A stretch of 64,000 nt of DNA, taken from Serripes groenlandicus. Taxonomy: Eukaryota > Mollusca > Bivalvia > Cardiida > Cardiidae. Under the pieces are notes generated by a model. The model searched no databases. It was not told the origin of the DNA and worked only from the letters and a program-made list of their open reading frames with translations. The position numbers and the translations under genes are program-made. This document shows positions 21,301 to 33,300 of this stretch, piece after piece (within the stretch, counting starts at the first letter, position 1; every line of letters begins with the position of its first letter). Where the stretch lies: NCBI GenBank assembly GCA_031761405.1, contig JASEVX010000001.1:43179587-43243586 (forward strand), given 5' to 3'.

Positions 21301-24300
21301 ATTTTCCAAGCATTCGGCTCAATCAAGATTACGGGAATAGAATATCTATATCACATTCAGTCAGTCATCTTGAATCATTATAGGAAAAAGGGAAGTCGTT
21401 AAAAATAATCGAGGGTTCTTACAATATTTCTAATATTAATATATATCGACATAACGGGTACAGGACAATAAGGTAGACGACTTTCGACTCTATACACATT
21501 AAGAGAGAGAGAGAAAATAATCAATCTTACCGTTTTCACAAGTTGTTTTTAATTAGCATTAAACATGTTTGATTAAAGCCGATTAGATCTATCCATTTAA
21601 TAGAAAACCTTTATTTTTTAATAATTAATTACAACACAACACAATTAGAAATATGCCGTCAATCATTTACACAAAGTCGATAAACAGTTAATTGAAATAA
21701 AGTGAAATAAACTATATAATCTAAGTTAAGTGCAATAAACTATATAATTGTAAATGTTATAACAAATAACATTAGAATAAATATAAACATCATATAGACA
21801 TATGGGTTTTTTCATGTTTCGTACAGTACATCTGGACCGAGGTTACAAATCATATTCTATACTGTTCTGCAATGAATAACAACATTTTATTAATATAAGA
21901 ACACATTGGAATATATTGGACATAAATGGTAAGTCAAATTTATTAACTGAGCTTATAAACAATTATAATATTTAACTTCTAACTATATACTACACATAAG
22001 ACATAATAATCCTTCTTGTTTATAAGTTAGACGAAATCTCTACCCCGTTTACTCTATAGTATCAGTTAGACGAAATGGTAGTTAGACGAAATCTCCAACA
22101 TCCCAGCATATGCATCCTCTTTTGTTTCACGCTTTCTGACGCCTCTGCAGCAGACAGCTTTTTGAAAACATAGTGACAAAGGAAGAAATTGCTCAAAACA
22201 AGCAATTTCTCCTTTTGCCACAATGTTTTCCACTTTTAGTCATAGGTTATCCATTCAATTATAGAGATTTTCTATTTTTTGACAAAATATGTTCAAAGTC
22301 GCCTGCTGCAGAATTGTCGTATGAGGGAAAGGGTTAAGGCAGATTTTTTTTATATAAATTTAAATGTTTTCAATAGTGAAATAAGAAATGTTACACACAA
22401 AATATTATTTATGAACAACATGTGAATTATGTCGCATTTTGAATTACTTTTACGCCATATTTTAATGAAAGAACTTTTCATTTTTCATTATTTTTTTTGC
22501 CCCAGAAAATGTGCAGGTATATAAAAAATCTAAATACTGACCTCAAGCCCCTCTCAATCAGCACTTTTCCCTTGCATAAACTTATACAGGGATAGTATAA
22601 AATTTACTGTCATAGCAGTTAAATTTTTAAAGTAACATTTTGGCAAAAGGAGAAATGGTTTATTATGAGAAAAGTGTTTATATTTCTTCAATAATTGAAC
22701 CTTATTAGTTAACAGAGCTTTCGATATTTTTGCAGGGCAATTCACCTGCTGCAGATTTGCTGTACATAGAAAGGGTTTAACTCTTTCCCACCTGTAGATA
22801 GACACATTTTGACAGAATTGCAGCAGACAACTTTTGAAAACATTGTGGCCAAAAGAGAAATGATGAACAATTTCTCCTTTGGCCACAATGATTTTAACTT
22901 TATTTAACAAATAATATCTTTTATGGAGATTTTTCAGGTTTTTGTCACAATATTTTCAAAGTCGTCTGCTGCAGATTTGCTTTATATATAGAAAAGGGTT
23001 AAAAGAGTTATAAAATATTGGTTGAATCTGATTGCACCAAATAAAATACAATTTTTGTGTCACCTGCCATTTAGGGAGAAGACACTGTCATCTGTCTGTC
23101 TGTTCATCTGTATGTCAATACACATTCACAAACTGACTTTTTGTCAGGTAAAAACTGTGTTTTCCAACACTGTGTTTGCTTGATGTAATGCATGAATAAA
23201 TAATTTTAGACAAGAAGTTTCAAAGTAGAAATTTGTCTGATGTCTTAATTTATAGCTTCCACACATTATGACATTTAATATGCACCTTAAAGCAAGTGCT
23301 TTTGTCAATCTATGAAAATAAAAATGTTGGAAGAGCTTGAAATCAAATTCAGAACAACTGTTAATTTAACTCTTGTTGATAAGTGCCAAGCTGTTGGACT
23401 TTTGTAACAAAGACACTTTAAGACTGGCAAAGAGGTACTTCACTGTAAATGGAATGATGAATGTAATAACATATTATTTAATCTGTGCAAAATGAAAACC
23501 TAATTATTTCCGTTTCAATAAATTGGCACTCGAAAGTTTGTTGACCTCTCTTGATATAGTGGTGTCAAGGGAAGACTTACTTTTTTTGTTGCGGCTATTG
23601 ACTGTCCATTAGTCTCTCATGCGTTCACTAAGGGCATCATATGAGTTTCTTCAAGCACTCTTGTTAAATCCCTTACACTTGGTATTAAATTTCATACAAA
23701 GGAAGCCTACTATTGTTTAAGGGGTCATTTGTGTCAAGGTCAATGTCACTGTTACTAAGAAGTACTAAACTTTGTAACAGTCATCAATGAAAACCTGGTT
23801 TCGTGGCTTTGCATTCTTTATTTTGTGTTTTATCAATTCATAGTGAAAATGTTATTTTAAAATGAATCTTATTTCAGCCATGTAAGAAGATGAATTGCAT
23901 TGTAATTACATTATCCATTATCCATTATAAAATCCATGTATCTACTATCATGGTATCCTAATACTATTCATCTGCGTTAAAAGATTAAAGACAAAGAAAT
24001 GTTATTTAAGTCCTAGATGATTTAATTAACAATGTTGATGCAGAGTTGAAAACATAATGGTATAAAGTGGAAATTGCTCAATCTTTCAACACAATACATG
24101 AATTCATTTTTATAAAAAACTATAACTACAGAGGTGTCAAAAGGTATTAGTATCAGAGAAAGGGAAATGTGCATAATTAAGGATCTACATGTTAAACATT
24201 TAAGCTGCGCCATTTAAAAATGGGTTTAGTGCGCTGTTGAGCAATTGTAACTTGACCCTTTCCCAAATACAATTGAATTTTGACTCGTTTGCAGCAGACA

Positions 24301-27300
24301 AATTTTGTAAACCATGAGGCAAAGGGAGAAAGTGTCCATTATTAACAATAACTTGTTATCTAACAGTGTTTTTAATTGTTTTCAATAACAATACCTTAAG
24401 CCTTTCCCTCATACGACAATTCTGCAGCAGACGATTTTGAACGTATTTTGTCAAAAAATAGAAAATCTCCATAATTGAATTGATAACCTATGACAAAAAG
24501 TGGAAATCATGGTGGCAAAAGGAGAGATTGCTGTTCAAAAAGCTGTCTGCTGCAGAGGCGTCAGAAAGCGTCTATATGAGGGAGAGGGTTAATTATTAAT
24601 TTTGCCTAGATGTTTCATGTCGTCTGTTGCATACATGTATTTGTTGTAAGTGGTTAAGATTTAAGTGAATCTTAACCCTTTCCCACATATAGATTCTTTT
24701 TGACGCCTCTACAGCAGACAGCTTTCGAAAACATCGTGACAAAAGTAGAATATGCTCAAAACAAGCAATTTCTCTTTTTCAACTGTTTTCAGTAATTATA
24801 CTTACAATTATAGACATGTCCCATATTTTTGTGTAGAAAATTTCAAAGTCGTCTGCTGCAGATTTGTCTTATGTGGAAAAGGGTTAACGTTCTCATAGTC
24901 TCACCAAGGGCTTCATTGTCAATGTCCGTTTTAATTGGAAGAGTCAAAGACTCAAAGATGAAATGTGTTGCCGAATTAAAGTTGATAAGCTTCCTTCCCC
25001 TTTCCTGTCTGTATTCATAACCCTTCCCTACATGGGAAAAAAAGAGAAAATGTTTGCAGAGAAACATGGAAAGTCGGTTTTTAGCTCGACTATTCGAAGA
25101 ATATGAGAGCTATACTACTCACCCTGGCGTCGGCGTCGGCGTCCACGTCACACTTTGGTTAAGGTTTTGCATGCAAGTTCTTAAATACTACATGTATTGC
25201 ATTGAAACTTTCTACAACCCTACCAAACTATCACACCAATGTAGATTATCAAGTTAGATAACTCTATCCTGCATATTATGCAAGTTATGGCCCTTTTTTA
25301 CTTAGAAATTCTGGTTAAAGTTTTGCGTGCAACTAAAGTAAGAGTCCATATCTCAGTATTTAATTGATGTATTGCATTGAAACTTTATACAGCCCTACCC
25401 AACTATCACACCTATGTAGATTATCAAGTTAGATAACTCTATCCTGCATTTTATGCAAGTTATGGCCCTTTTTTTACTTAGAAATTCTGGTTAAAGTTTT
25501 GCGTGCAACTAAATTAAGAGTCCATATCTCAGTATTTACTTGATGCATTGCATTGAAACTTTCTACAACCCTACCCAACTATCACACCTGTGTAGATTAT
25601 CATCTACGATAACTCTATCCTGCATTTTATGCAAGTTATGGCCCTTTTTTTACTTAGAAATTCTGGTTAAAGTTTTGCATGCAACTAAATTAAGAGTCCA
25701 TATCTCAGTATATACTTGATGCATTGCATTGAACCTTTATACAACCCTACCCAACTATTACACCTATGTAGATTAACAAGTTAGATAACTCTATCCTGCA
25801 TTTTAGGCAAGTTATGGCACTTTTGTTTACTAAAAAATTATGGTTAAAGTTTTGCGTGCAACTAAATTAAGAGTCCATATCTCAGTATTTACTTGATGCA
25901 TTGCATTGAAACTTTCTACAACCCTACCCAACTATTACACCAGTGTAGATTATCAAGTATGATAACTCTATTCTGCATTTTATATAAGTTATGGCCATTT
26001 TTTTACTTAGAAATTCTGGTTAAAGTTTTGCATGCAACTAAATTAAGAGTCCATATCTCAGTATATACTTGATGCATTGCATTGAACCTTTTTACAACCC
26101 TACCCAACTATTACACCTATGTAGATTAACAAGTTAGATAACTCTATCCTGCATTTTAGGCAAGTTATGGCACTTTTGTTTACTAAGAAATTATGGTTAA
26201 AGTTTTGCGTGCAACTAAATTAAGAGTCCATATCTCAGTATATACTTGATGCATTGCATTGAAACTTTCTACAACCATACCCAACTATTACACCTGTGTA
26301 GATTATCAAGTATGATAACTCTATTCTGCATTTTATGTAAGTTATGGCCCTTCGTTTACTTAGAAATACTGGTTAAAGTTTTGCGTGCAACTAAATTAAG
26401 AGTCCATGTCTCAGTATATACTCGATGCATTGCATTGAACCTTTATACAACCCTACCCAACTATCACACCTATGTAGATTATCAAGTTAGATAACTCTAT
26501 CCTGCATTTTATGCAAGTTATGGCATTTTTTTTACTTAGAAATTCTGGTTGAAGTTTTGCGTGCAACTAAATTAAGAGTCCATATCTCAGTATTTACTTG
26601 ATGCTTTGCATTGAAACTTTATACAACCCTACCCAACTATCACACCTGTGTAGATTATCAAGTATGATAACTCTATCCTGCATTTTATGCAAGTTATGGC
26701 CTTTTTGGACTTAGAAATTCTGGTTAAAGTGTTGCAACTACATTTAGAGTGTAATCTCAGTAACAACTTGAAAAAATTGTATTGAAACTTCATACAACCT
26801 TTCCCAAGTGCACAACTATAAACACAACCAATTAAGATAACTCTATCCTGTATATGGTGCAAATTGTTGCCCTTTTTTTACTTAGAAATTATGGTTAAAG
26901 GTTTGCGTGCAACTACATTAAGAGTCCATATCTTAGTAACTACTTGATGCATTCCATTGAAAGGTTATACAACCCTATCTAACCATCACACCTATGAAAA
27001 TAATCATGTTAAATAACACTATCCTGCATATAATGCAAATTATCACCCACTAAGAAATTGTGGTTAATGTTTTGCATGCAACTACATTAGAGTCCATTAT
27101 CTCAGTAACTTAAATAAGCGTTGGAATAGTCGAGCGCGCTGTCCTCCGACAGCTCTTGTTTTAACAAACATTTAAAAACATTGTTTGAAAAGAAGAAATT
27201 GCTTGCTTTAAGCAACTTCGCCTTTTCTCATGTCTGCAGCAGATGCATGTGGGGATCGGTTAAGTAGTACAAACATGGGAATACAGTATACCCTTCCCAA

Positions 27301-30300
27301 CTACATAATGTATGTGGGGATCGGTTAAGTAGTACAAACATGAGGATACAGTATACCCTTCCCAACTACATATGCATGTGGGGATCAGTTAAGTAGTACA
27401 AACGTGGGGATACAATATATCTTTCCCAACTACAGATGCATTTTGACAACTAGTGAAAACACTGTGACAAAAAGAGAATGTAATTAATGCTATTCAATAA
27501 TTATATTTTCATTTATAGAGATTTTCCATATTTTGAACCACCTCGTTTGTGTAGTGGAAGAGCGTCCACTTGAGTGTGGGAGGTTGCAGGTTCTATCCCC
27601 TGTCGGGTTATAAAAATGTTGGTAATGACTGCTATCCTTTGCGATCAGAGTTGCAAGGTTAGCATTATGACTGACTGGCTAGTGTCAGGATAAATGGACA
27701 AGAAGTACTGGTAACTTACAGCAAAAAGGCTGTGATATAACTGGGAAAAAAAATGAAAGCAGCATAAAATACCAAACAATCAATCCATATTTTTGACTCA
27801 ATAGTTTCACATTTTGTTTGTTGGAAGGACTTAATACTGTTTCACTTCATGAGGTTCATACGGTTTTACCTATGTTATGTTTCTATTACAGGACAAGTTG
27901 AGATTAGTGACTGTATTAGGTGCAGGACTGTTGGTGGGTACAGCGCTGGCTGTAATCATTCCAGAGGGCATACATGCTATGTCTATTGCTACTGCACGTA
28001 AGTATTCATATCTAGTTCCAAAATATCTTACAGTGTTAAAGGACTCTCAATAGGCTTAATTGTTTGGGAGAAATGACTTCTCCCTCCAGGCAATTTAGGG
28101 AGAAGTGGGGAGACTTAAAGTGAGTGATATTTCTTGTAACATCGTTATGTGTGTCGATCGTAACCGGATCGTTCGGGTTAAACATTTATTTAAACAAATT
28201 GGTCACATGCACAGGCTCTGGAACTGAATTAAGTGATATGACATGGTGCGTTACTGTGACGATTTACAGCATCTGATAACTTGTCGACTAAATTTCTAGT
28301 GAGCGGACAAAGTCTGAAAATTTGAGGCGACAACTTCACCCAAGTCGCCCCCTCAAGAGAGCCCTAGGAATGTTAGCAAGATAAAGAGTTAGAACATCTT
28401 CTCATTATTTAGCTATAGAACACGGTAGATGACTAGATCTACGAATAAACTCGAAACACTTAAATTTTAAAAAGAAAATGTAATTTTAATCACAATAGAA
28501 TCAGAATATCATTTCCTTCTTACATGTCCAAAATGCACAAACTTATGAAGAAACATTTGAAACAGTATTATTTCACATGGCCAACTATACAACAATTTAT
28601 CAATCTCATGTCTGAAACATCCAAAACAATTTTTAATGGATTGAGCAGATATATTAATGCTGCATACTTAATGAGAACTTAAATTTTTTCCAGTGATTGT
28701 TGTCAGTACTTAGCTCTTGCGAAAATGTTTTCTATTTTGTTTTTTTACGAAATACAAGTCTTTGTGTTGAATATTATCTTACTTTATGTTATGTTAAACT
28801 GCAGAGGATTGAATTTGGGACAAGCTATTTTGCTTTTCAGAATCTTTGGCTTCAATAATTTAACCCTTTTCCACATATAGACGCTTTCTGAAGCTTTACT
28901 TCAGACAACTTTTGAAAATATATTGTTTAAAAGAACAAATTGCTCATAATTTGAATCAATAATTATAATTTCATTTATAGAGATTATATATAGTTTTGCC
29001 TAGACATTTTTTAGTCATTTGCTGCAGATTTGTTGTATACGGGAAAAGGGTTAAAGTAAAATATCAAATTAAGAAAAACATTGTGTTTTCTAGTAGGAAA
29101 AGTTCTCAACACATATGATGTGATACAGACTCCGATACATATTTGACCCATAAACGCATCATAAGTACTGTACAACAATATTTATTAAGCCATCTTGATT
29201 GAAAGAAAAACATCCCCACCTAAGGGCGGCTTTAATTTCCTGTAAATGCCTATGGAGCAAGCTTTGAAAATCTAGTCACTTAAAGTGACTTTGGAAGAAT
29301 TTTGTGTAGGAGTAGCAGGAATTATTTGGGTATGTTAAATGGCTGTTGTGCTATGACTGAAATGCTGTTGAAAGAGGTATTCATCCACATTTGATCAGTT
29401 AATCCTTCTATTCCAAGATTTGACCTAAGCAACAGAATCATGTTCCAATCAGCGTTCACCAATGGGAAAGCAGCCAGTTGCATGGAAAGACTGGTTTTTA
29501 TGCCCCGGCATACGAAGTATGAGGGGCATATAGTTTTCCGGTCTGTTAGTCCGTCCGTCCGTCCGTCCGTCCGTCCGTCCGTCCGTTCGTCCGTCCCGCT
29601 CAGGTTAAAGTTTTTGGTCAAGTTAGATTTTAGTGAAGTTGATGTACTATCATTATGAAACTTCACACAAATGACAATCAACATATCATTGTTTAAAAAA
29701 TTGTATCAATTTGAGGTTGGACCAACTGTTCGTCCGTCTGTTCGTCTGTCTGTTCGTCCATTCCATTCTCAGGTTAAAGTTTTTGGTCAAGTTAGATTTT
29801 AGTGAACCTGATGTCCTATCATTATGAAACTTCACACAAATGACAATCAACATATCATTGTTTAAAATATTGTATCAATTTGAGGTTGGACCAACTGTTC
29901 GTCCGTCTGTTTGTCTGTCTGTTCGTCCATTCCATTCTCAGGTTAAAGTTTTTGGTCAAGTTAGATTTTAGTGAACCTGATGTCCTATCATTATGAAACT
30001 TCACACAAATGACAATCAACATATCATTGTTTAAAAAATTGTATCAATTTGAGGTTGGACCAACTGTTCGTCCGTCTGTTCGTCTGTCTGTTCGTCCATT
30101 CCATTCTCAGGTTGAAGTTTTTGGTCAAGTTAGATTTTAGTGAACCTGATGTCCTATCATTATGAAACTTCACACAAATGACAATCAACATATCATTGTT
30201 TAAAAAATTGTATCAATTTGAGGTTGGACCAACTGTTCGTCCGTCCGTTCGTCTGTTCGTCTGTCTGTTCGTCCATTCCATTCTCAGGTTAAAGTTTTTT

Positions 30301-33300
30301 GTCAAGTTAGATTTTAGTGAACCTGATGTCCTATCATTATGAAACTTCACACAAATGACAATCAACATATCATTGTTTAAAAAATTGTATCAATTTGAGG
30401 TTGGACCAACTGTTCGTCCGTCTGTTCGTCTGTCTGTTCGTCCATTCCATTCTCAGGTTAAAGTTTTTGGTCAAGTTAGATTTTAGTGAACCTGATGTTT
30501 TAAAATATAGTTAACAACCGGGGCATCCGTGTTCCATGGACACATTTTCTTGTTTTTAGTACTTTTGTGAGAACCCCATGATATGACAGAAAAATATTTG
30601 TAAGCTGTGTTTAACTCAAAACAATCATTCAAATCGAAATTACTTATTTTGTAGATGAGCATGAACAAGCACTAAAGCATGTAGAGGAAAAAGATCTTAA
30701 GCACACAGTCTCCAAGGATAAAGAAACTACTCATGTAGATGCCCATGAACATTCCACATTAGACGACCATTCTATCATTGGGATCACTCTGGTTTCCGGT
30801 TTTATATTCATGTTACTGGTAGATCAAATTGGTGGTGCCGGGCACATGCATGGCCCAGCAGGTAAGTTAACCCTTTCCCACCTACAGAAGCATTTTGATA
30901 ACTCTGCAGCAGACAAATCTTGAAAGTATTGTTACAAAACTGAAAAAGAGAAATTGCTAATAATGAGAAATTACTTCTTTTGCCACAATGTTTTCAACTC
31001 TTTTTAATAATCATGCATAATTAGAGACTTTCAATTAGATGTTTTCAATGTTGTCTGCTGCAGATTAGTTTTATAAGGGACATGATTAAAGTTCAAATAC
31101 ATGTAAGGCGCGACGTTTCAAGACTTAAACCTTTCCTCGATACAAAAGACTCTTATATCTTTTGCAGAAGACCACCTATAAAATCAAAAACTAATGATAC
31201 ATTAATGGATCTCTTCTCCATCCGTCTGCATTGCATTGATCGGTTATAACATTGTAACTTTATGGTGGATTCACTTGCGTGCCTAGTGATCAGGAGAATG
31301 AAATACACTGGAGACCCGCTACATCAAGGAACTTGGGATCCATAGTCTCAAATCTGTGGTATTATTCCAAAGACAATACTCCACTCAATAAAAATGCATG
31401 TATACGTTAATTCATTTGCGATAAAGTTAGTATTTTTTTGCCAAAACAAGCATGCAATTACATATTACCATTTCTATGACATTTAATAGTGTACTTTTAT
31501 AACCAAATTTTGAAAAAGATGGCAGGAATTTGATAAAACAGTGTTTTAACTAAAAAAATGTCCGTTTAATCGGGTAAGCGTTTGTTAAACTAAGTTCAAG
31601 TAATTGAGTACTTGAAAAAATGTATTCACCTTCTGTTCTTGTCAGTTTGTCACACGTAATTGACCAGAGATTAATTATAAACACCTCGATCAGGAGTGTT
31701 TACATAACAGAAAAGGGCAACACTCAATTTCACTGTTGACCGTTTGTTTGTGAAGTGTTAATTGATTTATTGTGGTTGACCTAATGATTAATCATCAAAG
31801 GACAGTTTTTGTGTCACCTGCGTAGCATGGTAGGCACTTAGGGATTACTTTTTTTTTTGTCCGGCGTCTGTCCGGACGTCCGTCTGTCTGTCCGTCACAC
31901 TTTTTCGTCACGTTTTCAAATAACTTTTTTTCTACTCAAAGGATTACATTGAAACTTCTGACAAATGTTTATATCAATGTGTGTGATTGGTTCACAAAAG
32001 GGGGATAATCCAAATATTTTTTATATCGGAGTTATTGCCCCTTTTCTGTCAAAAATTAAAATTTTCTGACAAGGCCCTGGCAGGTGACACACGTGCTTCG
32101 GGGAGCACTCCATTCTAGTTATCTTTAAGAATAACTTTGATGTCTCACACAATGCAGAAATAATAAGATAACGACTTATTAATTATATTCGACATTTGTA
32201 TTGATATTAAAAACAGTTAAATGAAAAATAAAATAAAAAAGTTTGTTGTGATAGTCTTTCATATGGATCATACAGATGCTCTGCAACCAATACATGCGTC
32301 TGATCCACTTTTATTATTGATTATGCCATAAACACAATAGATAAATGTGCAAACAAACTACACAACGCCATCATTTTTACCTGTCTATTATGGAGCAAGG
32401 CATTATGCAAACATGTGGATAAACGTGTTAGAGTTTGTGTAGTCATGGCCATTTATCTGATTGAGTGTGTTTTGTTTGTTTCAAAATGAAGGTTGCTAAA
32501 AATTTATAATTCTGTTCTTATTTTTGCTTGAATGTTTGGGAGCCAAGAGCTACACACGTTTTTCCGAGAGCAGTGCTGAAAGGGGTGGGGTAATAACGTG
32601 TATCCAGTGTATTTGTCTTGTGTGTCTGGTATTGGAGTTGGCTCCCTTCTTCTACTTCAGTGAAAGAAGTGAATCTTTCCAATTTAATTTTATGTCAAAC
32701 TTACCAACATTATCGTTTAAAAATGGATAAGAACCATGGAAGAAACTAGAAAGAATTGAATTTCTCCTTTTGCAACAATGTATTCAATTGATTTCTGCTG
32801 CAGTTGCATCAAAATGCAATTGCATATGGGAAAGGATTGTACATGTTTGCAATTTGGCTGTAATTTCCATTTGATTAAAATCTTCTAGAGGTTGGTTTCT
32901 GTTAGATGTTGCTGTAATGGTAATCTTGGTTTATATTTTAGATACAGAGATTGGCACTCCAAATGCAGGAAACCAGAACCGACACAAAATAACAGCTACA
33001 TTAGGCCTTGTAGTACATGCTGCTGGTAACCATCTCAATTTTCTTTCAAATATCTTTAAAATGGAGGATTATTCTTTTTGACACACAACTATAACTTCTC
33101 ACATGCAGACAGACATATTTTTAATGTATCCGTTGCTGATGACAAATTAAAAACAATGTGGCAAAAGAATAAATTGCTCATGGTAAGCAATATTGCCTTA
33201 TGCCACAATGTTTTCAACTAAAATAATTACACTTTCATTGAAAAGAAGTTGTTTACTGCATATTTGATGTATATGGGAAAGGGCTAAATAATCTCTGCAC

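Larger units (their letters stand above)
18840..22103. mobile_element. 3.26-kb element with 82-bp terminal inverted repeats and a 9-bp target duplication
   Basis: Left end 18840-18921 and right end 22022-22103 are reverse complements over 82 bases with two mismatches (GGATTCTGGAG versus GGATGTTGGAG). Each arm holds three spaced copies of ATTTCGTCTAACT. The flanks are identical 9-mers, CAGCATATG, at 18831-18839 and 22104-22112. No transposase ORF is visible. The interior is a tandem repeat block split by a nested element. Long inverted repeats with a 9-bp duplication are typical of Mutator-like elements; that assignment is inference. Confidence 0.85.
18354..27891. repeat. SLC39A9 intron 1 (9.5 kb)
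   Basis: In order: unique-looking sequence to 18839; a 3.26-kb inverted-repeat element (18840-22103); TTAA-type elements (22129-22337, 22777-23002, 24396-24592, 24672-24887); a decayed F4-like start at about 23051; the F2 element (25078-27162); a triplicated 63-bp block (27246-27427); and a SINE (27535-27783). The 23110-24390 stretch holds nothing else that I can identify. Confidence 0.6.
27998..30654. repeat. SLC39A9 intron 2
   Basis: Contains a TTAA-type element (28860-29054) and the F3 element (29494-30556). Between 28000 and 28850 I see no repeat or gene. Confidence 0.6.
30862..32941. repeat. SLC39A9 intron 3
   Basis: A TTAA-type element (30867-31089) starts at intron base 6. An F4 element occupies 31806-32121. 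A short decayed MITE-like end lies near 32760-32850. The rest (31100-31800, 32130-32750) shows no recognisable feature. Confidence 0.6.

Noticed and set aside
29322..29684. Open frame of about 120 codons on the minus strand with [12 protein letters not shown] repeats
   Set aside because: It is the translation of the (GTCC)n microsatellite and flanking F3 element.
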